Of a DNA stretch of 34,738 nucleotides, positions 24,414-33,916 are shown one piece after another. The translations under genes were made by a program, and so were the position numbers. This DNA comes from Eggerthellaceae bacterium (GTDB lineage Bacteria > Actinomycetota > Coriobacteriia > Coriobacteriales > Eggerthellaceae). The stretch's first letter is position 1, and the number at the start of each line of letters is the position of its first letter. Below the pieces are notes generated by a model, which saw only the letters and a program-made list of their open reading frames with translations, ran no database searches and was not told where the DNA came from. Location: contig JALCHN010000018.1 in NCBI GenBank assembly GCA_022644775.1, positions 1-34,738 on the forward strand, written 5' to 3'.

Positions 24414-25136
24414 CTAGGCCGTCGCGAAGAGCAGGACGCCGATCACGAGCAAGAGGACGTAAGTCACCTTCAGGAAGGCCTGCTGGCTCACGCGCTTTTC
24501 GATCCGGTTGCCCAGCACCGTGCCCGCCGCCGCGAGCGGGATGCACAGGAGCACGAGCATGACCACGTCGGCGGTGAAATGCCCCTGGCCGAAGGACACG
24601 AGGGCGTAGGCGAAGTTGAGCACGACCCACACCATCGAAAGCGTCGCCTTGAAGGCGCCCTTGTCGCGGAAGCGTTGGGCGGCGTAGATCACGAGCAGGG
24701 CCCCGCCCGACACGAACATGCCCTGGATCACGCCCGCTGCGGCGATCACGGCGACCTGGCCCCACGCGGGCAGGAAACGGCGCTCGTGCACGATGAGGTT
24801 GTAGAGGGCGACCCCCACGATGACGGCCCCGTAGATGCGCAAGAGGACGCGCAGCTCGATCACCGTGTCGAGCCAGATGCCCAGCGCTACGCAGGGCAGC
24901 ATGATCGCGCAGATCCGCCCCAGCTCGTGCCAGTCGACCGCCTTCAGATTGAGCAGGGCCAAAAACCCGCACGCGAGCACGCCCAAGGCGTTGAGGACCG
25001 CCACCGAACTCGAAAGGCCGATGAGGTGGGTGCCCACCGGCATCACGAACACGTTGCCGGCGAAGCCCGTCACCCCCTGGATCGTGTAGGCCAGGAAGAA
25101 GACGAGGCAGAAGATGGTTTTCGCAAAGGTGGTCAT
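24414..25136 (-). CDS. TauE/SafE-family membrane permease
   Basis: A 240-residue protein with about eight hydrophobic helices in two halves, matching the TauE/SafE (DUF81) family. The N-terminal repeat carries QGVTGFAGNVFVMPVGTHLIGL, and the second repeat has IQGMFVSGGALLVIYAAQR, the family's glycine-rich re-entrant motif. Members export sulfite, sulfoacetate or other small organic sulfonates and anions; the substrate here cannot be told. No RBS stands out strongly beyond a purine-poor leader. Two 31-bp REP-like elements lie in the 192-bp gap upstream. The NdpA-like gene starts 99 bp downstream of its stop. Confidence 0.85.
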   Translation of the reverse strand: MTTFAKTIFCLVFFLAYTIQGVTGFAGNVFVMPVGTHLIGLSSSVAVLNALGVLACGFLALLNLKAVDWHELGRICAIMLPCVALGIWLDTVIELRVLLRIYGAVIVGVALYNLIVHERRFLPAWGQVAVIAAAGVIQGMFVSGGALLVIYAAQRFRDKGAFKATLSMVWVVLNFAYALVSFGQGHFTADVVMLVLLCIPLAAAGTVLGNRIEKRVSQQAFLKVTYVLLLVIGVLLFATA

Positions 25137-25238
25137 AGGGCGGCATTGTAGCGGATGGCGCGCGCCCGCGCCCGCGGCGGGGTGCGGCGCGAAGGTCGCA
25201 GGCGCAGGCGCGTCGGCCGGGGTCGTCCGCCGCGCACA

Positions 25239-25269
25239 TGAGTCAAAGAGATGTGACCCCTTCGACTCA
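25239..25269. repeat. 31-bp REP-like palindrome, copy 2
   Basis: TGAGTCA (25239-25245), 17 bases, TGACTCA-like CGACTCA (25263-25269). The internal AAAGAG and TGACCCC match copy 1 at 21938. It is in direct tandem with copy 3, 41 bp start to start. Confidence 0.8.
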
Positions 25270-25279
25270 AACGGCGTCG

Positions 25280-25310
25280 TGAGTCAGAAAGATGTGACCC
25301 CACTGACTCA
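25280..25310. repeat. 31-bp REP-like palindrome, copy 3
   Basis: TGAGTCA (25280-25286), 17 bases containing GATGTGACCCC, then TGACTCA (25304-25310). The outer 7-bp arms pair perfectly. It lies 18 bp from the stop codon of the D-amino-acid transaminase gene. Confidence 0.8.
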
Positions 25311-25328
25311 CGTTGGCGCAGTGCGGCG

Positions 25329-26174
25329 CTATTCGGTGGCTTCCTTGAACTCCTTCATCAGGTTGCTGCGCAGAAGTTCCACCGTTTCGGGGTCGCGCCC
25401 GCCGGCGGGCTCGCCGTCGATCTCGCAGACGCGCAGGCACAGGTTGCTCGAGCTCGTCACCAGAATCTCGTCGGCCGCCTTGAGCGTATCGAGGTCGTAG
25501 GGGGTCTCGCTCACCGCGATGCCCAGCTTCTTGGCCATGCGGATGAGGTGGGCGCGGGCGATGCCTGGCAGGATGAGCTCGTCGGTGGGCGCCGTGTAGA
25601 GCTTGCCGTCGCGCAGGATATGGCAGTTGCTGTGGGCGCATTCGGTCACGCGGTTGCCCATGGCCTTGCGGTAGAAGATCGTCTCCTGGCAGCCTGCCCG
25701 CTTGGCATGCTCGGAGGCCATGACCGAGGGAATGAGGTTGAGCGTCTTGATGTTGCAGTGGAAGAAGCGCGTGTCCCCTTCGGTGATCACCTTGATCGGC
25801 TGGGTGCCGTCGGGCATCTGGGCAGGCGAAAGCGTGACCCACAGGTTGCCCGGCCCTTCGGTGAAGGCGTGGTTGCGCGGGCCCGACCCGCGCGTGACCT
25901 GGTAGTAGACGAACAGGTCGCCGGAATCCATCTTGGCGACCAGGCTGTTGAGCAAGTCGGCGAGCTCCTGCTTGGTCACCGGCATCTCGATGTCGAGCAG
26001 GGCCGCGCTGTTGAAGAAGCGGTCGATGTGCTCGTCGAGCGCGAAAATCGTGTAGTTGTGGCAAGGGCCGGCGTCGTAGACGCCGTCGCCGAACCAGTGC
26101 ACGCGGTCGGACATGGGAATCTGCATGTCCTCGATCTCGCCGATCGCGCCGTTGTAATAGCCCAAGGTCTTCAT
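25329..26174 (-). CDS. dat: D-amino-acid transaminase (class IV aminotransferase)
   Basis: A 281-residue fold-type IV PLP enzyme. Hallmarks of D-amino-acid transaminase are FGDGVYDAG (28-36), EHIDRFF, VYYQVTRGSGPRNHAF (Arg95, Arg100, His102 region), the PLP lysine Lys143 in NIKTLNL, and Glu178 in RVTECAHSN that contacts the pyridine nitrogen. It exchanges amino groups between D-alanine and 2-oxoglutarate to give D-glutamate, among other D-amino acids. It lies 51 bp downstream of a DUF4392 D-glutamate-cyclase-domain gene on the same strand, which suggests that this operon makes D-glutamate available or scavenges D-amino acids. A branched-chain specificity is less likely given the RG.GPR and EHIDR motifs. 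Confidence 0.9.
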   Translation of the reverse strand: MKTLGYYNGAIGEIEDMQIPMSDRVHWFGDGVYDAGPCHNYTIFALDEHIDRFFNSAALLDIEMPVTKQELADLLNSLVAKMDSGDLFVYYQVTRGSGPRNHAFTEGPGNLWVTLSPAQMPDGTQPIKVITEGDTRFFHCNIKTLNLIPSVMASEHAKRAGCQETIFYRKAMGNRVTECAHSNCHILRDGKLYTAPTDELILPGIARAHLIRMAKKLGIAVSETPYDLDTLKAADEILVTSSSNLCLRVCEIDGEPAGGRDPETVELLRSNLMKEFKEATE

Positions 26175-26225
26175 GAGTCCTTCTTTCCGCGGCGCACGCG
26201 CGCCGCCCCAACCTGTGCCGCTTGT

Positions 26226-27131
26226 CTATCGGCAGGCCCGCATCGCGCTCGCGGCCAGCGCGTCCAAGATCCCGAGCCCCACGGAAGCATCGAAGCCGTC
26301 GACGTGCGCCAGGTGCTTGCAGGTGATCCCGTCGACGCTGCCCATCTTCACCGTGCGTTCCAGGTAGCGTTCGACCTTGAGCGTGACCGGCATATCGTCG
26401 ATCATGCTGAAGACCTCCTGGCGCGAGAGCTTCTGGAGCTCGGCGGCCAGGCCGTAGGCGCCCCAGTTCGACACGCTCGCCACGATGAGGCTGTCGACCG
26501 TCACGCGGCAGGGCACCAGGTCGAGCTCGTTGGCGATGACGTGTTTGACGTTGCCCATGCCGATTTCGTTGCCGCCGTCGCCGATGCCCACCGTCGGCAC
26601 GCGCCGACGGCGCAAGGCGCTGCGGAAGGCCGCAAAGGTCGGCTCGACGTCCGGACCGGGTCCCGCCATCTCGAAGAGCCTATCGCAGGGGGCCGTGTGG
26701 GCCGAGATGTCGACGCCGCGCATGTTCTCGTAGCTGTCGCGCACGTTCACGCCGCAGCGCTCGACCGAGATCATGCCCACGGGGTCGTAGGCGTCGAGCA
26801 CGGCCGCGCATTCCGCGTCGGTCGCGTCGACCGGCAGGTATTCCACCGCAAGCCCTTCCCATTCGAAGAAGTTGGCGCAGAAGCGGTCGGTGAGGATCAC
26901 CGGGTCGAAGCCCAGGCCGCGCAGGGTCTTGGCCAGCACGAGCGTCCCCGCCGGGCCGTCGGTTTCCGCGAAACCGGCCACGTAGAAGCCGGTCGTGAGG
27001 ATCACCGTGCCCCGCTCCCACGTAAGCACCGCCCGTGCGGCGGCGGCGCAGAAGCGCGTTTCCAGGTGAGGGACGATGCGACGCATGCCGCGCTGCGAAT
27101 GGGAAAGGATGGTTTCCTCTGTGGTCGCCAT
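26226..27131 (-). CDS. DUF4392 protein (D-glutamate cyclase C-terminal-domain family)
   Basis: A 301-residue protein matching DUF4392, the C-terminal domain of animal D-glutamate cyclase (DGLUCY), which converts D-glutamate to 5-oxo-D-proline. The landmark GIGDGGNEIGMGN is at 182-194, TTGFYVAG near 46-53 and VERCGVNVRDSYENMRG near 123-139. In this window the N-terminal DGLUCY domain (DUF1445) is a separate gene at 31272 on the other strand. ATG 27131 has GGGGAG before it; an in-frame start at 27212 is less well supported. It is the first gene of a minus-strand pair with dat, and its promoter must lie in the inverted-repeat region 27326-27390. Whether this domain alone is catalytic is not known to me. 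Confidence 0.85.
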   Translation of the reverse strand: MATTEETILSHSQRGMRRIVPHLETRFCAAAARAVLTWERGTVILTTGFYVAGFAETDGPAGTLVLAKTLRGLGFDPVILTDRFCANFFEWEGLAVEYLPVDATDAECAAVLDAYDPVGMISVERCGVNVRDSYENMRGVDISAHTAPCDRLFEMAGPGPDVEPTFAAFRSALRRRRVPTVGIGDGGNEIGMGNVKHVIANELDLVPCRVTVDSLIVASVSNWGAYGLAAELQKLSRQEVFSMIDDMPVTLKVERYLERTVKMGSVDGITCKHLAHVDGFDASVGLGILDALAASAMRACR

Positions 27132-27494
27132 AGGCGCACTCCCCTTTCGCAGCGTTTCGGCAGGCTTCCAGCGGGCGCCGCTACAAGCGCTCGCCGAGTG
27201 CCATGGTGGCAAGGAAATGTTGCAGGCTTGTATCGCGCCCGGCGCCGAAACCTCGCCGAAACATGACCGGCCGCGCCCGCCGCTGGCGCGCCCGAACGGG
27301 CGGCCGAACGTGAGGCGCCGTCTGGGTTTTCATACGTTTCGGTCGTTTTTCGCGAAAATAACGGCAATTTCGCCTGAAACGTATGAAAACCGAAAGCGGG
27401 GGTGGGCGACCGCCGCGCCCTCCACCCGGCCGGCCGGCCCGCTCTTCGTTTCAGGTCGGTGAAATCTGCCAAGGCGCAAGGGAAAACACGGATA
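27132..27494. other. Divergent control region between the DUF4392 and pxpB operons
   Basis: No gene is visible. The middle third (27321-27390) is markedly AT-rich and holds the symmetrical elements described at 27326-27390. The flanks are GC-rich and unremarkable. Confidence 0.6.
27326..27390. promoter_or_regulatory. Symmetrical operator/promoter element for the divergent D-glutamate/5-oxoproline operons
   Basis: GTTTTCATACGTTTC (27326-27340) and GAAACGTATGAAAAC (27376-27390) are a perfect 15-bp inverted repeat with centres 50 bp apart, close to five helical turns. Between them is a 12-bp palindrome TTTTCGCGAAAA (27347-27358). Each arm also contains TATGAA facing outward, a possible -10 for the transcription unit it points to. 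No regulator gene lies beside it. A shared operator or duplicated promoter is inferred. Confidence 0.65.
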
Positions 27495-28235
27495 ATGAAA
27501 GCCATGAACACGTATCGCATCACCATAGCCGGCGACTCCGCCCTCAACCTCGTTTTCGCAGAGAAGATCTCCGCCGAATCGAGCGCGCTCATCCGCGAAG
27601 CCGCCGCCCAGCTCGAAGCCGCCCGCATCCCGGGCGTGCGCGAGTTCGTGCCCACCTTCTGCTCGCTGATGGTCTGCTACGACCCGCTCGTCGTGGGCTA
27701 CGACGAGCTCTGCCGCCAGATTTCCGACCGCCTGACGGGGCTCGCCGCCCCTTCGGTGCCGCGCCGCCGCGTGGTGGAGCTCCCCGTGTGCTACGGAGGT
27801 GAATTCGGCCCCGACCTGCCCTTCGTGGCAGAGCATGCCGGCATGACCGAAGACGAGGTCGTGGCCCTGCACTCCGGGCGCGACTACGTGATCGACATGC
27901 TCGGCTTCCTGCCGGGCTTCGCCTACCTGGGCGGGCTCGACGAGCGCCTGCACACCCCGCGCCTGGAAACGCCGCGCACCGTGATTCCGGCCGGGTCGGT
28001 GGGCATCGGCGGCGCCCAAACCGGCGTCTACCCGCTCGATTCCCCCGGCGGCTGGCGGCTCATCGGCCGCACGCCCGCCCGTCCCTACGACCCCGCGCGC
28101 GAAGAGCCCATCCTCTACGCGGCGGGCGACTGCCTGCGCTTCGTGCCGATCACGCCCGCGCAGTTTTCCGAGATCGCCGCGCAGGTCGCCGCCGGCACCT
28201 ACGTATGCCCCACCAGCGTGAGAGAGGAGGTCTAG
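27495..28235 (+). CDS. pxpB: 5-oxoprolinase subunit PxpB (KipI / AHS1 family)
   Basis: A 246-residue AHS1-domain protein. VELPVCYGGEFGPDL, the HSGRDYVIDMLGFLPGFAYLGG segment and TPRTVIPAGSVGIGGAQTGVYP are diagnostic of KipI/PxpB. With PxpC and PxpA the family forms the prokaryotic ATP-dependent 5-oxoprolinase that opens 5-oxo-L-proline to L-glutamate. AHS1 is also homologous to part of the carboxyltransferase domain of urea carboxylase. ATG 27495 is preferred (AAGGGA upstream), with ATG 27504 possible. The stop is one base before the pxpC start. It opens a tight plus-strand operon with pxpC, a biotin carrier, a biotin carboxylase and DUF1445. Confidence 0.94.
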   Translation: MKAMNTYRITIAGDSALNLVFAEKISAESSALIREAAAQLEAARIPGVREFVPTFCSLMVCYDPLVVGYDELCRQISDRLTGLAAPSVPRRRVVELPVCYGGEFGPDLPFVAEHAGMTEDEVVALHSGRDYVIDMLGFLPGFAYLGGLDERLHTPRLETPRTVIPAGSVGIGGAQTGVYPLDSPGGWRLIGRTPARPYDPAREEPILYAAGDCLRFVPITPAQFSEIAAQVAAGTYVCPTSVREEV

Positions 28236-28236
28236 G

Positions 28237-29385
28237 ATGGGCGTCACCGCCAACAAACCGGGTGTCTGCACCACCGTGCAGGACGCCGGCCGCTTCGGCT
28301 ACCTGGGCAGCGGGTTCTCGCCTTCGGGCGTGATGGACCGGCGCGCCTTCCGCATCGCCAACCTCCTCGTCGACAATCCCGAAAACGCCCCGGTTCTGGA
28401 ATTCTGCCTGGCCGGGCCCACCCTGCGCTTCACGGCGCCCACCTTCATCGCCCTCACCGGCGGTGACTTCGGCGCCACGATCGACGGCGCCCCCGCCCCG
28501 CTCTACACCGCCCTGCAGGTGCGCCGCGGCAGCGTGCTCGCCCTCAACGCCTCCCGCACGGGGGTCTACGGCTACTTGGCCGTGGCCGGCGGCAGCTTCA
28601 AGATCGACCCCGTCATGGGCTCGACGTCGACCAACCTGAAGTGCCGCATCGGCGGCTGGCACGGGCGCAAGCTCGAAGCGGGCGACTACCTGCCCTTCGC
28701 CACGCCGGCGGTCGACTACCTGCCCAACCTGGCCTCGCATGCCGTGGAAGACGCCAACGCCTTCTACGAGTTCAACGCCGACACGGTGCGCCTGCGCGTG
28801 GTGCCCGGCCCCCAGGAGGACCTCTTCACCGAAGAGGGCATCGAAACCTTCTACGGCAGCCCCTTCACCGTGACGGGCAAGTGCGATCGCATGGGCTTCC
28901 GCCTCGACGGCGACGTCGTGCGCACGCGCCACGGGTCGGACATCGTCTCCGACGGCATCGCCCTCGGCGCCGTGCAGGTGCCCGACCACGGCCGCCCGAT
29001 CATCATGCTCGCCGACCGGCAGACCACCGGCGGCTACGCCAAGATCGGCACGGTCGCCACCGTCGACATCCCCAAGCTCGTGCAGAGCCGCCCCGGTCGC
29101 ACGATTCGCTTCGAGCGCATTTCGGTGCAGGAGGCCCAAGCGCTCCTGCGCGACGACGAAGTGCGCATGCGCGCCCTCGCCAAGATGGTCAAGCGCCCCT
29201 GCTTCGGCGGCCTTTCGCCAAGGAAAACCGCCCGACGGCTCACGCCGATCCTCGAAGCCCAGGCGATCGCCGCCGAACACGAGCAGCTGTGGGTGGAAAC
29301 CGGCGACCATCTGCACGCCGAACGCATCCCCGAAATCATGGAACGCCGCGAGCGGGCCACGCAGGCCCCGGCCCGCACCGAATAG
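28237..29385 (+). CDS. pxpC: 5-oxoprolinase subunit PxpC (KipA / AHS2 family)
   Basis: A 382-residue AHS2-domain protein. CTTVQDAGRFGYLGSGFSPSG (about 12-32) is the family opener, followed by MDRRAFRIANLLVDN, LALTGGDF and the C-terminal MLADRQTTGGYAKIGTVATVD. AHS2 pairs with AHS1 of PxpB, as in the fused carboxyltransferase of urea carboxylase. GAGAGGAGG overlaps the end of pxpB just before this ATG. The length is somewhat above the 310-340 residues usual for KipA; the extra part is a charged C-terminal tail (about 320-382). The biotin carrier gene starts 11 bp later. Confidence 0.93.
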   Translation: MGVTANKPGVCTTVQDAGRFGYLGSGFSPSGVMDRRAFRIANLLVDNPENAPVLEFCLAGPTLRFTAPTFIALTGGDFGATIDGAPAPLYTALQVRRGSVLALNASRTGVYGYLAVAGGSFKIDPVMGSTSTNLKCRIGGWHGRKLEAGDYLPFATPAVDYLPNLASHAVEDANAFYEFNADTVRLRVVPGPQEDLFTEEGIETFYGSPFTVTGKCDRMGFRLDGDVVRTRHGSDIVSDGIALGAVQVPDHGRPIIMLADRQTTGGYAKIGTVATVDIPKLVQSRPGRTIRFERISVQEAQALLRDDEVRMRALAKMVKRPCFGGLSPRKTARRLTPILEAQAIAAEHEQLWVETGDHLHAERIPEIMERRERATQAPARTE

Positions 29386-29396
29386 AAGGAGCACCG

Positions 29397-29900
29397 ATGG
29401 ACAAGAAGAAACTGCAGGCGCAGACCGTGCGCGAGCTGCTCGACATCATGGACGAAGGCAACCTGTCGGCCATCCGCTACAAGGACGGCGACGTGAAGAT
29501 CGAGCTCGAGCGCGCCCTGCCCCGCGTCGACGGCCTGTCGCTGCCGCACATGGCCCAGCGCGTCCGCGAGCTCATCGACACCGAAGCGAGCGCGTCGGGC
29601 ACTACGCAAGGCGCCGCGAGCGCCCCGGTCGCCCAGGACGAGAGCAGCGACACCCTGGTGCGCAGCCCCATGGTGGGCACCTTCTACGTGGGCCCCTCGC
29701 CCGACGAGGACCCCTTCGTGAAGCCGGGCCAGGAAGTGCTCACCGGCCAGACGCTCGCGATCGTCGAGGCCATGAAAATGATGGACGAGATCAAGGCGCC
29801 CGCGCCCGGCATCGTCACCGAAGTGCTCGCCGCCAACGGCTCGCAGGTGGAATACGACCAGCCGCTCTTCCGCATCTCCACCGAAGCGAGCGCGCAGTAG
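29397..29900 (+). CDS. Biotin carboxyl carrier protein (AccB-like)
   Basis: A 167-residue protein with an N-terminal charged helical part (1-65), a flexible Ala/Ser linker (66-88) and a C-terminal biotinyl domain. The biotin-accepting Lys127 is in VEAMKMMDEI, and VRSPMVGTFY opens the domain. It carries carboxybiotin between a biotin carboxylase and a carboxyltransferase. The usual partner would be acetyl-CoA carboxylase, but no AccA/AccD is encoded here: the flanking genes are pxpBC and a biotin carboxylase. That suggests a dedicated role with PxpB/PxpC. AAGGAG precedes the ATG. Confidence 0.93.
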   Translation: MDKKKLQAQTVRELLDIMDEGNLSAIRYKDGDVKIELERALPRVDGLSLPHMAQRVRELIDTEASASGTTQGAASAPVAQDESSDTLVRSPMVGTFYVGPSPDEDPFVKPGQEVLTGQTLAIVEAMKMMDEIKAPAPGIVTEVLAANGSQVEYDQPLFRISTEASAQ

Positions 29901-29918
29901 CGCAGGTCGGGTGATCGT

Positions 29919-31268
<1,350 letters not shown>

Positions 31269-31271
31269 ATC

Positions 31272-32114
31272 ATGACCGTTTCAACCGACCTGCCCGCCCG
31301 TCCCGCGGGCGTCGACGCCGAGGTGTGGGAGCGCGCGCTGGCGGCGAGCCCCCGCGAGCTGCGCCACCTCATTCGCGAAGGCGCCTTTCGCGCGCCCACG
31401 AGCGGGCTCTGCCCCGGCTATGCCCAGGCCAACCTAATCGTCCTGCCCAAAGAGCAGGCCTACGACTTCCTCCTGTTCGCCCAGCGCAACCCCAAGCCCT
31501 GCCCGCTTCTGGAAGTCACCGAAGTGGGCGAGCGCCAGACGCGCACGATCGCCCACGACTGCGACATCGCCACCGACTTCCCCCGCTACCGCATCTACCG
31601 CGACGGGGTGCTCGACTGCGAAGTCGACAGCGTCGAGGACTACTGGCGCGACGATTTGGTGTCGTTCGTTATCGGCTGCTCCTTCTCCTTCGAAAGCGAG
31701 CTTATCGAGGCCGGCATCGAGATGCGCCACAACACGATGGGCCGCAACGTATCGATGTACCTCACGTCTATCCCCTGCTCGCCCGCCGGCAGCATGTCGG
31801 GCAACATGGTCGTGTCGATGCGCCCCATCCCCTACGACCAGGTGGTGCTCGCCACGCAGATTTCCGGGTCGATTCCCAAAGTCCACGGGGCGCCCGTGCA
31901 CATCGGCGACCCGGCCCAGATCGGCATCCGAGACCTGGCCCACCCCGATTTCGGCGACCCGGTCGACATCCGCGAAGGCGAAGTGCCCGTCTTCTGGGCC
32001 TGCGGGGTCACGCCGCAGTCGATCGTGATGCATTCCAAGCCGCCGTTCGCCATCACCCACGCCCCGGGTTGTATGCTGGTCACCGACACGAAAAACGTGA
32101 ACCTGAAATTTTAA
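31272..32114 (+). CDS. DUF1445 protein (YcsI / D-glutamate cyclase N-terminal-domain family)
   Basis: A 280-residue protein of the DUF1445/YcsI family. [24 protein letters not shown] is the family start, [19 protein letters not shown] the middle signature, and [21 protein letters not shown] and [14 protein letters not shown] close it. Human D-glutamate cyclase carries this domain before a DUF4392 domain; here DUF4392 is a separate gene at 26226 across the divergent promoter. Bacillus YcsI is likewise encoded next to KipI/KipA. The expected reaction is D-glutamate to 5-oxo-D-proline; this is inference from the family. GAGGTG precedes the ATG, and the accC-like stop is only three bases upstream. 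Confidence 0.9.
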   Translation: MTVSTDLPARPAGVDAEVWERALAASPRELRHLIREGAFRAPTSGLCPGYAQANLIVLPKEQAYDFLLFAQRNPKPCPLLEVTEVGERQTRTIAHDCDIATDFPRYRIYRDGVLDCEVDSVEDYWRDDLVSFVIGCSFSFESELIEAGIEMRHNTMGRNVSMYLTSIPCSPAGSMSGNMVVSMRPIPYDQVVLATQISGSIPKVHGAPVHIGDPAQIGIRDLAHPDFGDPVDIREGEVPVFWACGVTPQSIVMHSKPPFAITHAPGCMLVTDTKNVNLKF

Positions 32115-32157
32115 GCGCGCCGGACGGCCACCGCGCGCCGCGGTCGAAGGGAGCAGC

Positions 32158-33804
32158 ATGGCAGACGGGATTCTGGAACGCGGAGGCGAAGCGCTGCAGG
32201 TCGCGCGCGTGATGCGCAACGGGATCGAGGACAAGACCTCGGCCAAGCGCCTGCGCGAGATTCTGGGCATCCTGCGGGCCCACCATGTGAACCGCCACAT
32301 CGAGCCCGCCGACCTGGTAGGCACGATCGAAGATTTGGGGCCCACCTTCGTGAAGGCCGGCCAGATCATGTCGTCGCGCCGCGACCTGTTCCCCGCCAAG
32401 TACTGCGACGCCCTCGCCAACCTGCGCACCAAGGCGCGCCCGATGACCTTTTCCCAGGTCGAGGCTCGCTTGAACGACGCCTACGGCGGCAACTGGGGGC
32501 GGGCCTTCGCTTCAATCGACGCCACCCCCTTGGGGTCCGCTTCGGTCGCCCAGGTGCACAAGGCGATCCTCGCCGACAACAAGACCGTCGTCGCCGTGAA
32601 GGTGCAGCGCCCCGGCATCAAAGACCAGATGCTCAAAGACCTCGAGCTCCTGCGGCGGGCCAACGACCTGCTCGAGCTTTCCACGATGGACGACGACGAG
32701 CAAGGCATCGACTTCGCCGCCTTCGTCGACGAATTCGACCGCACCACGCGCGAGGAGCTCGACTTCCGCGCCGAGGCCCGCAACCTGCGCGACTTCCACG
32801 CCAATTGCTCAGGCGTCGCCCGCGTCACGTCGCCGGCGGTCTACGACGACCTCACGCGCGAAACGGTGCTCGTGATGGACTACGTGGTGGGCCCGCATGC
32901 CGACGACAAGCAGGCCATGGCCACGATGGGCGTGAGCCCCGATTCGGTGGGCAAGCTCATCACGCAGGACTACATCCGCCAGATGCTCACCGACGGCCTC
33001 TTCCACGCCGATCCCCACCCGGGCAACATCATCGTGCAGAAAGACGGCGGCATCGAATGGATCGACCTGGGCATGGTGGGCCGCTTGAGCCCCACCGAGC
33101 GCGGCCTTCTGGGGAAGATCCTGCTCGGCGTGGCCACGCGCGACCCGCAGATGCTCAAAGACGCCCTGCTCACCTGGGGGCATGCGGGCGATTCCGTCGA
33201 CCACGGCAAGCTGCTCGCCGAAATCGACGCCATGGTCGCCCGCTACTCGACGAGCGGCCTGGCCGACCTCGACGTGTCCGCCGCCGTGAGCGACCTGCTT
33301 TCGGTCCTGCAGAAGCAGCACATCGCGATGCCCGCCTCCTTCACGATGCTCTCCCGTGGCCTGATCACCTTCGAGGGCACGATCGAGGCCATATCGCCCA
33401 ACCTGAGCATCATGGGCGCCGTGACCGACTACCTCACGCGCCACTTGCTCGACGACTTCGACCTGCGCAACGAGTTCATTTCAGGCGCGCTCGACGCCTA
33501 CAAAATCGCAAAGAAGACCACCGGTCTGCCCAGTCAGCTGTCGAACCTGCTCGACATGGCCTCGAAGGGCCAGATCGGGATGAACATGAACGTGCGCGAC
33601 CTCGACCGGCCGCTTTCCAAGCTCGAGAGCACGATCGACCGCATGACCCTGGGGCTGATCGTGGCCGGGCTCTTCATCGGCTCGTCGCTTCTCTGCCTCA
33701 CGGCCATGGAGCCGCGCGTGCTCGGCGTGCCGATCATCGGCTTTCTGGGCTACCTGGGCGCGCTCGCGTTAAGCGTCTACATCGTGGTCAAGGGCCGACC
33801 CTAG
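32158..33804 (+). CDS. UbiB/ABC1 (ADCK) kinase-like protein
   Basis: A 548-residue member of the UbiB protein-kinase-like family. The KxGQ motif is KAGQ (66-69), the A-rich loop is PLGSASVAQVH (124-134), the ATP lysine is Lys148 in VAVKVQRPG, and the catalytic and metal motifs are HADPHPGN and WIDLGMVGR. Two C-terminal membrane helices (about 498-545) anchor it. Family members are ATPases linked to quinone biosynthesis or lipid trafficking. A high-GC anaerobe would use menaquinone, so the exact role is open. It lies 43 bp after DUF1445 and before pxpA on the same strand, which is an unexpected position within a 5-oxoprolinase locus. AAGGGAG lies before the ATG. Confidence 0.93.
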   Translation: MADGILERGGEALQVARVMRNGIEDKTSAKRLREILGILRAHHVNRHIEPADLVGTIEDLGPTFVKAGQIMSSRRDLFPAKYCDALANLRTKARPMTFSQVEARLNDAYGGNWGRAFASIDATPLGSASVAQVHKAILADNKTVVAVKVQRPGIKDQMLKDLELLRRANDLLELSTMDDDEQGIDFAAFVDEFDRTTREELDFRAEARNLRDFHANCSGVARVTSPAVYDDLTRETVLVMDYVVGPHADDKQAMATMGVSPDSVGKLITQDYIRQMLTDGLFHADPHPGNIIVQKDGGIEWIDLGMVGRLSPTERGLLGKILLGVATRDPQMLKDALLTWGHAGDSVDHGKLLAEIDAMVARYSTSGLADLDVSAAVSDLLSVLQKQHIAMPASFTMLSRGLITFEGTIEAISPNLSIMGAVTDYLTRHLLDDFDLRNEFISGALDAYKIAKKTTGLPSQLSNLLDMASKGQIGMNMNVRDLDRPLSKLESTIDRMTLGLIVAGLFIGSSLLCLTAMEPRVLGVPIIGFLGYLGALALSVYIVVKGRP

Positions 33805-33916
33805 CCGCCAAACGCGGCACGCGCGCGAGAGCCGGTCGCGCCGCTGGCGCCCACCGCCTCTGCCTTGCAGCCACCCGTCATACCACCCCCCTAACGACAA
33901 AGGAGCGCTCTTCGTT

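Noticed and set aside
21938-25310. Binding sites of a dedicated regulator at the TGAGTCA elements
   Set aside because: Their dispersed positions near unrelated gene ends and tandem duplication fit REP-like elements better than operators.
25548-27266. A 572-codon plus-strand frame across the transaminase and DUF4392 genes
   Set aside because: It covers two well-supported minus-strand genes and has shadow-type composition.
27495-29385. KipI/KipA as sporulation-kinase regulators
   Set aside because: That role is specific to Bacillus KinA. The pxpA and DUF1445 neighbours support the metabolic 5-oxoprolinase role.
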